Positions 10,440 to 21,678 are shown, counted from the stretch's first letter. The stretch is 31,927 bases of DNA from Cudoniella acicularis (GCA_013054445.1 JAAMPI010000569.1:1-31927), one strand, 5' to 3'. Program-made: numbers and translations. Notes: a model not told the origin generated them from the sequence alone.

Positions 10440-11863
10440 TCATACCAATCGAAGGACCATGCCTTTGGCATGACCGGTACTTCGCCTTCCGATATTTCGC
10501 TTTCCAGCCAGTCGTTGCTTGTATCGAAGGAGCATCTCGGTTTCGTCCTCCTCATCTTCGTCTTCCTCCTTTTCATCAGCATCAATAAGACGTCCGGGGC
10601 TGGCAATCCGCATGGCGTCCTCCTTCATGGATTCGACCTTGCTTTTGAAAGTCCTCTCAACTTGTGGTGGTTTTACCGGGCCACCCAGACCATCAATTGG
10701 CGTTTCATCTGCCTCGGTAGACTCTGATTCTGCGGTGACGGTCAGTTCATCGTCAGCAAGGTATTCTCTTCGTGGAGTCCCTCCTTTCTTTTGTCCGGTT
10801 GCCCAGTCGATGTCTTCCCTGACCTGCGAAATCTTCTGGTATGCACTCTTGCCAGCCCATCTCCAGAAGCCTTCTTCTCTCATTGCTGACTCCCGATCTT
10901 CTCTATCGATGACATCGAGGTCGTCCTTAATGGCAGCCACTAATTTAACCACGAGTTCCTTTCTTGCTTTGGAGTTGTGGGGAGGATTTGTAACTTCAAT
11001 GCCAAGTCGGAAGAAGATTTGCTGGTCGACACCGTCGTAAATATCTGACTTCTTGTTGGGAACATATTTTCGAGAGCCACCTCCGAAACTCGAATGGTTG
11101 ACAGGGGTGTTGTACGTCCTTACGACTTTCCTTTGTCTGGGAGTCATTTCGTTTGCCCCCCTGGCACTGAGATTGAGTATGCTGGAATGTTCAATGATTG
11201 CTTCAACCTGGTCCTCTTCTGGAGACACGTCTTCCAAATCCAAAGACTTGACATCCTCTGCAGCAGCGTGGTGGTTATCGTAATTGTAAGAGCCCTCCCA
11301 GGCACCTTTGCTTTCGTGGACGGCAAGGTGAATCGCCTCGCTAACAAAATCCAACTCCTCTTGTGGAAAGGCCTCCACCCTTTTCTTTTCTTTTGCCACG
11401 CCAATCCCCGTTTTCTTGGCCCTTTTCCGCTCTCTCCTTGTTTGTTTGCTATAATCAATGCTGAAAGTCTCTGAGCTTGTGTCTGTCGGAGTACTTGTCA
11501 ATGTAGCGGTAGATTCGCGTCTCGTTTTGTTTGAATTGCTGTTCGGGGTGAATTTAGAGATGGGAATATCAGAGACTGTATCGAGCGACGAAATTTGCCT
11601 CATGATCTTGAGAATTTCCTTGTGCCTGTTGTGGTGCATTTCATCGGAGGAGTTGCATCTGGGAGCTGTTAGTGAATCGGAATGCCAAAAATATTAGAGA
11701 TACTGACCCAAAACATTCATGCGACTTACCTAAAGAGATGTTACATCAGTCAAAAACATAAAGAAAGCAAGAAGACTGAACATACCGACAAAGTGTAGTT
11801 GTTGATGGAACCTGTAGCAAGGCTCAACATGTTTTCCAATGCAAGTTGTTTTTGCTCTGGCAT
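10440..11863 (-). CDS. Unrecognised 440-aa protein, probably nuclear
   Basis: Three-exon model on the minus strand: 11786-11863, 11704-11729 and 10440-11658 (440 aa). Intron 1 is 56 nt (GTATGT...TTTAG) and intron 2 is 45 nt (GTATCT...CACTAAC...CCAG). The middle exon is only 26 nt. The frame is open across both joins: MPEQKQLALENMLSLATG, then VSRMNVLG, then QCNSSDEMHHNRHKEIL. The protein is polar, with a basic cluster RRERKRAKK that looks like a nuclear localisation signal, a mid-region with regular charged helices (KARKELVVKLVAAIKDDL), a Trp-containing segment EEGFWRWAGKSAYQKI, and a Glu/Asp run DEKEEDEDEEDE before a basic C-terminus. I do not recognise a domain. The start may not be final: a 36-nt exon at 11910-11945 and a further one upstream could add residues in phase. 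Head-to-tail behind egtA. Confidence 0.7.
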
Positions 11864-12296
11864 CTAAGAGAGTCAACAACTTGTTTTCCAAAGAGACGAG
11901 ATGACCCACTGTGTAACGGAGTTGCGCAAATACCGCAATGGTGTTCTAGAATAATCAGCAATGATATATAACATGTCCGATCTCTATCATACCAAGGCCA
12001 GGAGAAACCTCCCATCGGAATAAGTTCTTGCCCTTATAAAGGCGACTCTCAGGTGCAATCGTTGCCCAGTTCATGGCGACGAGTAGAAGAGCAATTGCGG
12101 CTTTGATGTAGTGGTTGGCGATGTCGGGACAAGCCCGAATGCTCCTGGTGGTCGTCAAACCAGTGGGTTGATGCGCGTCGACTCGGGCAAAAATCGCGTC
12201 AAGCAAGAGGGTTAAGGCTGGCAAAGATGACGACGCCGTGATGACTGCGTAGATCGAAACCTGAGAGCGCGCCTTGAAGAGAGGCGGCGCTTGCAA
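11864..12296 (-). other. Possible 5' exons of the 440-aa gene, or a separate small ORF
   Basis: Minus-strand sequence here has coding-like third positions. A 36-nt exon at 11910-11945 (NTIAVFAQLRYT) joins in phase to the MPEQ exon through a 46-nt intron (GTGGGT...CTTAG). Upstream, a frame from 12296 to 12009 (containing IANHYIKAAIALLLVAMNWA) joins in phase if an uncommon GTTTCT donor is used. Its first internal ATG is at 12074-12072, which would give a 474-aa protein. No ATG is available at the 5' end of the open frame and a TGA precedes it. The better-looking GTATGA donor nearby gives the wrong phase. The region therefore remains unresolved between 5' UTR and coding. Confidence 0.35.
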
Positions 12297-13033
12297 ATGT
12301 TGATGCCGTCAAAAAATGTACGAGGACTCGCAAGTATCGTAGAGTTCGTAATATCGAAGGCCGGAAAGTGTGCAGCAAGGTGTTGTGTGCTCGAGGCCCG
12401 TTGCTACGATAAATAAATTTGTTGTCGAGTCAACTTATGGCGGCAGAGATTGGAGATATGGTCTTTGGTTTTATCAATGGTGAAGAGCCGCACTCGGTTC
12501 GGTAAGCCCTCCCCTATTCAAGCGGCCCGAATCGGCAGGAGGTGATGGATCATGTGATTTGAGGTGAGCAACACTTCAAAAGATGCAACCGCAGGCGACG
12601 ACTAATGTTCAGCGACAATGAGATAGAAACCATTGAAAATATTATGGAAATGCCCAATGGTTTATATGCGTCACTTCCGTTTGTATGCCTGCTGAGGTTT
12701 TATTTGACCGCTCTTCAGTCCTGCAAAAAAAGCGTATAACCACACATTCAGGTGCAAACACTCGCCACTCACCTATTCGATTAGCCCTGGACGAGAAAGC
12801 CAATTAAATTAAGCACTTGTTCATACAACTACCAGATTATTTGTGATAATTCGCGTGATGCTCGAAAACAAAATTAAAAGCTTGCATTCCATTCCGGTAC
12901 CTATCCAAATTTTGTTCCCAAGACTTTTGTAGTATTTGAACTTGAGGGGAAGTTGATTCCTCGCTCTGAACCAATGTAGTTCCGTGTTGAAATTTTGGTT
13001 GATAGTTGCTGTAGACCATGGGATGCAGACCAG
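12297..13033. other. Intergenic between egtA and the 440-aa gene
   Basis: Both flanking genes read leftward, so this holds the egtA 3' end and the upstream region of the next gene. A short plus-strand frame beginning ATGGCGGCAGAG at about 12436 ends after 22 codons in CGGTAA, which could be a splice donor, but no in-phase second exon follows. Confidence 0.5.
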
Positions 13034-16000
13034 TCAATTGTCACGCACAAGTCGCGCTCCAATCCAGGCATAAGGGTAGTTGCGTTGGTACCAATTGACA
13101 CTTAATTTAATTAGTTTTTGATGGCAGATTAAAAAGTTACCTGCTTACAATGTTTTGCGTCCAGCAATTCGAGGATGCGTAGCCCAGGAGCCACCCAAGA
13201 CGATATTGTGCTTGCCATCGAAGAAATCAACTATTAATCATCAGTACCTAGTAACCTTATATGGATTTCAAGATATAATTGAATTGCATACCTGTATACG
13301 CAGGATATAGTCGACCTGGTTCGAAGCCTTCATGTTTCTCAAGAATGGAGCTCGTCCATTCCCACACACCACCTAACTCTGCCTGGCCTGCAAGTTTATT
13401 GCCATTTGCAGTGACAGCTACGGGGTGCCAATGTTTGAAACCTATATTGGCACTATGAAGATCGGTGAATAGCTCTTGTGAGCTACCACCCTGCGTAAGA
13501 GCTGTTGATGGAGGGCTCTCCTCAACTCCATTGTTGATGAGGTGGCTAAATACGGGTTAATGAAACCACAACCCAAAATTCAGGTACACAAACATACCCA
13601 TTTACTGCCGGAACAGTTTTTCCGAGATGTTGTTCCACTTCTTTGCTCTTCAAACTTTCCACATGACGGTAGATGCTTCTTGCTTCCTCAACCGTAGGGA
13701 TCCTGCCTCCCATCCACTTGGCACACCCAGCAAGTTCATCATATGATGCAAACACGGGCCAGTCCAATGCGTACTTCAAAGGAACTAGGCCGTAGACTGT
13801 ACGGACAGACTTTCCTTCCAAATACGCTTTTGTAAGTGGTGTTGATGGATCTTCAAAGCCGTTCGTGGTGCCATTCGAGCGTCCAACCGAGTGGCCGTTG
13901 AAATAGCCATTGGTAGGAAGGCTGGTGGTATTACTGTCTGCCCACGAGGCAGGTATTTTAGGGTTGTGGGTTTGCTCAAGATAGCGAGCATACTGCAATT
14001 GCGTCAATGACGTTACATCAGCCAAAGGGATTCATTTACTTCTTGGTTGGTGATGGGCCGGCCTTGTGCTTGAAAAGCTGGTACTACAATATCTCGAGGA
14101 GGTTTTTCGTTGTCCCTATCGTCATTGTCTTAGCAGTGAAGTCTAACGATATGTTTGATTACTTTACCATCCAAAGTGTAGATCCCCACCAGTGTTATCT
14201 TCCGGATCATTCAGACCAATTGTAAATTTTTGCTCTGGGATATCAAACCACTCGTTTGAGACCCGAGCAGCTTCGGCAAGCTTTGCATCGCCTTCAAAAT
14301 CTGGAGTATAGGTTGAAGGCGGCCGTGTCTTGTCGCTTTGTAGTAACATATAAAGAAGCGTCTCCAAGTGCATGATTTCATGCTCGAGACCTATCCAAAG
14401 AGCCCGACCCATATCTCTGGGAATAGCCTTTAATGCATATAGCTTCTCCACTTTGCGGCGGACTGCACTTTGATACTCAAGGATTTCTTCAAGAGGCGGA
14501 TACTGATCGGGAATTTCTGAATGGGCGTGACAATGCTCGGGATTGTCGACGTCTGGATCAATGCCCCGCTCAAATATCTTTGGGTAATAGGAGGGCTCGC
14601 ATGGCAGCTCCGAGGTGACCTTGTTAAGCTGGATATCCAGGAATGTGGGGATGTGACCAAGATAGAAAATACAGGCGTTTCGAAGCTTAATGGGTTTCTC
14701 AAGCAAGTTCTCGTCGGGAATCATTCTTCGTGTGACCAAGTCCCAAACTTTCCAGAGCCCTTGCCAGTCATCCCATGTCGGAACAGTCGAGGCTGCATAA
14801 GCAGTCGGGGACGAGTCAAATGCCATTACGTCTTTTGCCAAGAAATGGATGTCTAGAGCAAAGGCTTTCAGTCAGCATAAATTTAGAAGGGTGCTGAAAG
14901 TTGAAGCACTAGTATTGAAAAGCGGAGGGAGAGAATGGTTCGTTGCCCCAGATCAGATCAGCCTTCTGGGCTTCACTAAAGCAATATGATGGCCCGTGCG
15001 CCACACCTAAAGAGGTATGTACAAAGACCCCCACATGCGGTCTAGGGCAAGATGATCATGGGATTACGTCCACATCAGCAGGGATGTCACACTATAAAGG
15101 AGCCTCAAAATTGTACTACTTGATTGCGTGCTCGGTAGTCGCGAAAAGCAAGGGGAACTAACGCGAGGCTGTACTTACTATATGCATCAGATGAGGCTGC
15201 CCATCGGTCAACCTCTCTCAATCCTGAATTCTTCCACAGCTTTGAAGTCTCTTCGGGAGAGTACTTTAAGCTCTGTTCTATCTGAATGCGTTCTTCTTCC
15301 ATGAAACGGATGCCCCTATAATGGACATTGCGTTTTGGCGAAACGAATGCTTGATGGCGCCCGCCCTCGCCATCAAAAACGTATTCTCCGATAATATTCC
15401 AGTCCTCGGGGTTGAAGGCCTGTTCCCCAAGAATTTTATTGGCGTGGACCAGACCATTTAGAATAAACCTGATTCTCGAGTCAGCAACCAGGAGAGGAGA
15501 TGAAATTCATCTTCTGGAAGTAAATTGGAAGGTGAAGAATACTTATGTGTTAGTCCTTCACGGTCTGTTCGAGGCTATCAGCAGTAAACAGAGAGTCAAA
15601 TAACACTGAATGCTCACCATTATAAGCGTGGCTGTACTGAGGTTAGTAAGGTTAGATCTCTGCTTGATGTTCACTTACTATACTCTTCCGGGATCGCTGG
15701 TTGCGTCCAATCCAATGAGCATTGAATCCGAGGATTGCAAGCCCTCTGCGAAACGCCTCAAAAAGCCCGCCGCCTCATGACGGTGAAAATTTCCTAGATC
15801 GTGTTACAAACGGCAAAAAAAAAGCAGGTCCTTGTTGTTGCTCACCAATGCTTGATCCTAGGGACATAACACATTTTGTCCTGGAAATGTTTTCTGGCAT
15901 TTGCAGCCAATCGAGTCCGTCGTCATAAGTACCATGGAGGCCATGACACTTAACATATTTAAAATGAGGGACTTGTTCAAGTGTCCGCTCCAGCTCTTTT

Positions 16001-16568
16001 TTTGAAAGATCCAACGCATAATAGTCGACGTCTTTACTAGCGGCTTCCAATGCCCGTAGTAAAATACTCACCTTCCGCAAGTTACTGCTTTATGTTAGTT
16101 CCAGATATATGAGCAAGCCCACTGACAGTCACCAACCCACTACCCAGCTCAATAACCATAGAGCCTGTCGGTATGGCCCTTGCAATGCTATCAGCGGAGC
16201 GCTCGAGAACATCGATTTCAGCATTAGTGAGATAATATTCATCTAAATATGTGATCTGAATTTGAGGTTAACCAGATATTTTTCCAATGGTTGAATGGGC
16301 ATGTCACCTCTTCAAACAATTGCAATCCTCTGTCATTGTAGAGCAGCAATGTCGGTAATTTCTTGATTCCTTTGAGTGGCCTTAGATTATCAAGAATCTC
16401 TTCCTTCAAATTGATCTCCACAGCATCCTGGCGGATATCAATGATATCAACGTTGGGGACATTTGTGAGTTTTCCATTTTCTAGGGAACCGGAGGGGCCG
16501 GAATTTTGAGCTTCCTTGCCCTCAACCACATAATCGACAGCATCACTTGAGGCACTGGGGATCGTCAT
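13034..16568 (-). CDS. egtA: Ergothioneine biosynthesis protein EgtA/Egt1
   Basis: Trifunctional enzyme making ergothioneine, a thiol antioxidant. It trimethylates histidine to hercynine with S-adenosylmethionine, then makes the oxygen-dependent sulfoxide bond to cysteine at an iron centre. Thirteen exons by my reading: 16308-16568, 16137-16255, 15846-16084, 15679-15793, 15618-15631, 15543-15564, 15179-15468, 14168-14852, 14040-14115, 13598-13992, 13292-13545, 13149-13230 and 13034-13100. They sum to 2,619 nt, 872 aa, about the family length. Order of domains: EgtD-like methyltransferase (VIELGSGNLRKV is the SAM-binding loop), a DinB-type four-helix domain with the iron ligands in HEIMHLET (HxxxHxE), and an FGE-sulfatase-like C-terminus (LGGSWATHPRIAGRKT, then NYPYAWIGARLVRDN before TGA). 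No damage seen. Splice phases agree at every junction. Two exons are tiny (14 and 22 nt) and one intron is long (326 nt). Fungal egtA commonly acts in conidia and oxidative stress; regulation is not visible here. Confidence 0.96.
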
Positions 16569-18897
16569 TTTGCAAAGATGGATTCGAGAATTGCTGGAAG
16601 GGGCAAAAACGAAGCCTACTCAAAAGGATAAAGAGTAGTGTCTTTATTAGGAGAAAAGGACTAATTAATATAGCGCCCGCATGAGCGAGATTTGTAGTAG
16701 CCGGCTGAGATTTCAAATGTGGAGAGCTAACCATCCTCGCCATAGTGAACGTAAGAACAAGGTTTGTCTTATGCTGTGGAAACACCACCGCTGTGGAAAC
16801 AACAGGAACGGCGCATGGAAGCAACATCGAATGAGACCAACAGGGGACCTAAAATAGGCAGTGGATTGGAGAGTGTTCGCCCCGCCGTCAGCGATGGCGT
16901 TCGGGCGCCCGTCGCGGCGACGAGAACAGTCGAACCCCCCACGTTGAATCCAGGCAAGTGTGACCTCATCATTAATCACTCATTTTCTGAAACTACCGCA
17001 TGTCCGTTTGACGGGGATGGTTACATGTGACGCCCGTCGGAAACCCGGCTAAGACGATTATAATATGGATTTGCTGGTGTTGGGCAAGTGAGTTGTTGAA
17101 ATTAAGTTTGCTGGAAAGGAGATCGTCGAGGATGCAAGATCTGCCCGGTGCGGTGCTGTTGGGCAGTGCACCTCCCGGACACATGAGAATCTGGGACCGG
17201 GTTTTCATGGCCCGTGCAGAGAAGAGGAGCAGATGCAGACAAGAGGATGGAGCTTGAAGAGGGGAGCGAGGGCCCGTTAACCCCGTTTTTACCGCCATGG
17301 AGATGGAGCTTTCTTTTGTCCTTTGTTAATCTGTTAATTTCTGTAAGGTACGGGCATTCTGACAGAGTCCTGAGACCATGATCAGAGCATGTAAAGAAAC
17401 TCGCCGGAGCCTTCCGACTGGCCATACATGCTGCCTCCTGAACTCGCTCGAAGCAGCACTCTGCAGCCCGAAAAATCAGCCATGGCCCATGTAGGTGGGG
17501 AGAAGCCGGGATGTGAGCTGTGCATGCTGTGGTCCAGAGCAATACTTTATAGAGGGGTAGCTATATTTCATAATGTACAAGATGACGCTACTGTACGTTG
17601 TTTCCACAACCCTGTAGTTGTGCTGGCGATGACTGTGGGGAGCATGCATGCATGGCGTCGAAGGGGTCAGTTGCTCTGGTCGAATGGGTCGAATGACAAA
17701 TATTGCAAGGTTAGGCCGGTAGACTCGAGGATGGAGGAGCCCTACTAAGCAGAATGATTCCAAGGCAGCTGATGTGAGTACCGGTACTCCGTACCATCAG
17801 CAGAAGGGCGTGGTGTTTTTGAACGACTGCCGTAAGCAGAAAGAGGTGAAAGTCAGTGGCGCATATACGGGCAAGTAATTCGTAATTACCCTTTTGAAGC
17901 AATGCGGGGATGCGNTTGCCACGCGAGGCACAGTACAGGGGAGGAAGGAGGGGCAAGAGAAAGCTGCTTGCAAATCTGGGCGACGGGCGTCTGCCGCGGA
18001 AAGCTAACAAAACACTTATGCAGAAAACCTTCGAAGCACTCATCTGTAATCAGAAGCAGAACATCCATATCCGGCCTAAGAGCAAGATATAACGAAAGGG
18101 CTAGTGCTTCTAAGTTTGCCAGACTGTAATCCAAGGGGCCAAGGAGCCGCCTTATTTTGGCAGGTACCGGTGTTCCGGTTTTCGGTACGGTGGTACTTTT
18201 TGCTCATTCGTTGAGACATGCAGCGTGGGTTTTCAAAGATTCCAGGTTTTGTTGATTCTTCCGGATCAACAATCCGACAGCCTGTAAATCAAAGCAAAAC
18301 GTACACTCACCCACCCAGCCATGAATTTTTGAGCCTCGGAGCACTGTATGTCAGCCAAGAGTTTGTTTCCCAGCCTCTCCTAATTGGGCTCGGCTTCGGG
18401 CTTCTTCCCGAGTGACAACCATTTGTTAGCAACAACTTCACCGCATTCGCCGCTTACAATATGATCGGGAAGCAAAACAGTATGTAAGGCAAGCCACTTG
18501 ACAAAACAGTTATTGAAAGAGCGAGCAGAAAAAAACCCGAAGCTGAGAGAAAACGGGGCAACATGTTTTTAGAAATATTTGAAGATCAGCTGACTTTCTG
18601 AGTGGTGATAAAGTTTTTTTGAACTCGGCTTTTTTGACTTATAGAGCTAGGAGTTTCAGTTTTTTTTCTAGATAACCTTGGGCATTTTTAAGATTTAAAG
18701 CCCTGAGCCTAAGTCTGGCTACTCAATTTAGAGCATCACGTGAGGAGGTGGTCGTTGTTAGTGCCTCAGGATCACAGTAATCGCGGTCTCCCCGCCAAAA
18801 TATCCGATTGTTTACTTTGACCTGACTTGCGACAACACAACATCAGATATACTCCAAAAACCTGTAAACGAACTCGACATTAATCATATCTTTCGCC
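16569..18897. promoter_or_regulatory. 2.3-kb divergent intergenic region, egtA and NUF2
   Basis: No gene supported on either strand; several 60-146 codon frames overlap and lack motifs. It must contain the egtA promoter (leftward) and the NUF2 promoter (rightward). Visible elements are a CACGTG E-box at 18737-18742, 156 bp before the NUF2 ATG, a perfect palindrome GTACCGGTAC at 17778-17787, and related GGTACCGG / CGGTAC words near 18163-18195. Pyrimidine-rich tracts lie at 18600-18670. One ambiguous base (N) is at 17915. No assignment to a regulator is justified. Confidence 0.5.
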
Positions 18898-20381
18898 ATG
18901 TCTTACAATCCTCGAATGAGTATGGTGCCAAATTCGCAACAACAGAATCGCGGGAAGAAGAAAGATGAAGACAGCGATGCTTTTATGCGCCTGGTCAGTA
19001 TTGTCCATTATTTACCTCGAAAATAGTACTGATTGTGGCAGTCCGACACGGAAATCGTGGGATGCATAAGTGATATTGGAGTTCCATTTACAGTCGCAGA
19101 TCTCCAAAAACCGATTCCTCTACAGATACAAATGATTTTCGAATGGTTTGTCGAAGTTCTGATGAGCGCGACTCGAGAAACAGTCGATCCAGCGATGCGC
19201 GCGGCCGCGGAAGATATTTGCGGAGAGTACATGGACGTTATCCCGGCGGAGACGCGCAATCTCATGGGCTTCTATATCAGCTTGCGCAAGTTGTTGATCG
19301 AATGCGGGATAACGGACTTCTCGTTCCAAGACCTGAACAAGCCGACCCACGATCGTCTGGTCAAGATATTCTCATCCATCATCAATTTCGTGCGATTTCG
19401 AGAGAGTCAGACAACCGTCATCGATGACCATCTTAACCGAGTGGAGACAACAAAAGTGAGGATTGAAACTTTGTACATGGAGAACCAGGATATGGAGGCC
19501 CGGTTGGACGAAATGCAGAGAAACAAGAAAGCTATGGAAGCGCACGTCGCAGAAAAGGTCAAGAGGAATGAGGAACTGAAACGACGGCTTCTTGATTTAA
19601 GACAAAGCCAGGAGAAAGTGACGCGCCGTTTTGAGGCCGTAAAGGCTAAGAAAGGAGAAATGACGGCGGTTTTGGAGGATAAAACAGCCGCTACTATATC
19701 CCTACGACAAGAAAGCGCAAAATTGAAGCCGTATGTGCTACAATCGCCAGCAGCGCTCCAAGCATCTTTGACGGAATTAAGCAATGCTTTGAACGCGGAG
19801 AAGACCCAAATTGATACGCTTGATCGCCGGGCTCGAGGACTACAAACTTCAACCGATACTTTCCACGTCGTCACCTCGGATGTAGCTTCCTGTATCAAAT
19901 TGCTGGAAGAGATCTCAACTGAATTGGCTAAGGAAGAGGAGGAGAATGTGCGAATAGCAAGACAGCGAGACGCCTTGGGAGAGCGAGGAAACAATGTTCG
20001 AGAAGTAGAAAGAACCGAAGGCTTATTGCAACGACAGCTCTCGAAATGGCTCGAGAGAACTGAGAAGCTGAGAGGCGGCAGTAAAGAAAAGGCTATGAGC
20101 GCGAAAGAGAGGATGGAAGAGTTACGTGCTGTGCACAGGAAGCTCACAGAAGAAAGATCCGAAAAGGGACGTGAGATGGAGAGACGAAGAGTTAGGATAG
20201 AGCAGACTGAGAAAAAGGTAAGAGTTTCCATTATGTTTGTTGTAAGACCCCAGCTAACAATCTCTAGATGGCTGACTTGAAGGAAAATATTGAGAATGAG
20301 ATTCACAGTGCTCACGACGAGTTTTTGAAGATGGATTCGCACATCAAGTTGTACATCACGGAAATGGAGCAGCAACTTTGA
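18898..20381 (+). CDS. NUF2: Kinetochore protein Nuf2 (Ndc80 complex)
   Basis: Nuf2 pairs with Ndc80 in the four-subunit complex that joins the outer kinetochore to spindle microtubules. Three exons: 18898-18993, 19042-20217 and 20268-20381 (461 aa, typical for fungal Nuf2), with introns of 48 and 50 nt (GTCAGT...GGCAG; GTAAGA...CTAAC...TCTAG). The N-terminus [16 protein letters not shown] and the calponin-homology domain (about residues 30-170, with [20 protein letters not shown] and [13 protein letters not shown]) are characteristic. Residues 170 to the end are Glu/Lys/Arg-rich coiled coil ([20 protein letters not shown]). The last exon encodes [20 protein letters not shown] and ends EMEQQL before TGA. 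The start is the first ATG after a pyrimidine-rich leader. Its 3' end faces the 271-aa gene with about 146 bp between stop codons. Confidence 0.95.
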
Positions 20382-20527
20382 GTTTGATGTATTGATGTCT
20401 AATTTGTGGGTTGGAGGAGTCGCGGGTTGCTGGCAATTGGCGTCAAGGTATACCTGTTGGATTTAGAATGATAATGACCTCCTACAATGCAAAGATTCCT
20501 AGCAAGATGTCAAGATTTGCGTGGTTC

Positions 20528-21343
20528 TCAGTTGGCCCAGTCAGCTCTCCCAAACTTAACCCATCTCCCAAGAATCCTCCCTACCGCCACAGTCCTTCCA
20601 CTCCAGCCACCATCCTCACCTTCTATTCCAGCCCGTCTCATACTCCCATTCAACATCGGCACTCTCTGCTCCCAAACCTTACACATGCGTTTCCAATTCC
20701 TCGCCTCAACAGCTGCTTCATAGTCACCCACCTCTTCATCATCAACACCCTCCTGCTCACCCTCTATTTCATAATCCAATTTCCTTTCCTCAATAACCAT
20801 AACGGCCCTTCCACTCCTCACACCAGCCTCCACCAGTACGGAAACACTATGCCCCAGCCCCTGCGCACTCCACTCACTCGTGTCCCGATGTAACTCGACC
20901 AAGCCATAAACAACCACCAACGGTCCTTTCTTCCCCGACTTATCGAACTTCTGTTGCTCTTGCGGCCCTCCTATTATCTTCTCGTTCTGAGGAGAAGGGG
21001 GAAAGACAGATAAGTAGGCGCGGAGATGCGAAAGTGTGGGTATGAAGACCAGGGAGATGTGCCGTGAGGTTGCAAGTTGATGGAGCGTGGGTGTTAGAAG
21101 GGGATGTCGTCGTGGTGGCTCCGGAGGGGGAGGCGTTGAAGGTTTTTCCGAGGAGGTGGTATCGTTTGGTGGGAAGGAGGGCTCGCGATTGTGAGAGGTA
21201 GAGGTTGAGTCGCGGAGGGAGAGGAGGAAGTTGGCGCGTGATTGGCAGATTATGAGGGTTGTTGGGTATGTTTGGTGGGTTAGGATGAAGGTGATGAGTT
21301 CGGATGAAAAAGCTGGAGGGAGGGCGAGAGGAGGCGGAGGCAT
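20528..21343 (-). CDS. Conserved filamentous-ascomycete protein, unknown function
   Basis: Single-exon ORF of 271 aa starting at an ATG (21343-21341). The N-terminal half has LITFILTHQTYPTTLIICQS and, after a Pro/Ser-rich loop, PLLTPTLHQLATSRHISLVF. The central block LVVVYGLVELHRDTSEWSAQ is followed by GHSVSVLVEAGVRSGRAVMV, then an acidic stretch (GEQEGVDDEEVGD) and a C-terminal GGWSGRTVAVGRILGRWVKF. Alternating hydrophobic strands and helices suggest an alpha/beta fold. I associate this layout with an uncharacterised protein found across Pezizomycotina, from memory only. No Walker A motif is present. Function unassigned. It is convergent with NUF2 and divergent from the AP-3 gene, sharing a 335-bp promoter region with it. 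Confidence 0.8.
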   Translation of the reverse strand: MPPPPLALPPAFSSELITFILTHQTYPTTLIICQSRANFLLSLRDSTSTSHNREPSFPPNDTTSSEKPSTPPPPEPPRRHPLLTPTLHQLATSRHISLVFIPTLSHLRAYLSVFPPSPQNEKIIGGPQEQQKFDKSGKKGPLVVVYGLVELHRDTSEWSAQGLGHSVSVLVEAGVRSGRAVMVIEERKLDYEIEGEQEGVDDEEVGDYEAAVEARNWKRMCKVWEQRVPMLNGSMRRAGIEGEDGGWSGRTVAVGRILGRWVKFGRADWAN

Positions 21344-21678
21344 TCTGCTAGTGGAGTAAAGGTTGTAACTGAAGCTTTCTTGTGTTGAAAGCTCTCAGGG
21401 AGCGGCGTGGAGTGGTCGTGTGCCACACTTGAAGTGTTGAAGCTGGGTAGAGAAAGGAGCCCTGAAATTAGTGCTGCATATTAATAGTGATCGATGAGTA
21501 TAGCATTCGAGTACCCGACTATGAAGTTGTTCGGATGATACGAGGTTCCCTCCTTGTTGTCTTGTCATCCGACGGTCGTTGAGAAAGAAGCAATCATCCT
21601 GGCTCCAAAAGTCGCAATCGCTTAGCCCCACCACGATCTTCAAGTTGACGATGCGCCCTTTCACGTCCTCACCTCTTC
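21344..21678. promoter_or_regulatory. Shared divergent promoter, 271-aa gene and AP-3 beta
   Basis: Only 335 bp separate the two start codons, so the two genes must share upstream sequence. An 89-codon minus-strand frame inside it has no recognisable features and is taken as chance. No clear TATA box or known motif is seen. Confidence 0.55.

Noticed and set aside
10519..11040. 173-codon plus-strand frame opposite the 440-aa gene
   Set aside because: Long Ser runs mirror the acidic tail codons of the minus-strand gene; antisense shadow.
12436..12504. Plus-strand start MAAEIGDMVFGFINGEEP followed by CGGTAA, resembling a first exon with donor
   Set aside because: No in-phase second exon follows the nearby acceptor sites; every join tried meets a stop within a few codons.
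16993..17763. Overlapping frames of 95-146 codons on both strands
   Set aside because: They overlap each other in several frames and have no motif or family likeness; composition reads as non-coding.
19407..20375. 322-codon minus-strand frame opposite NUF2
   Set aside because: It is the antisense shadow of the Nuf2 coiled coil; Ser/Leu/Phe-rich sequence is what Glu/Lys/Arg codons give on the other strand.
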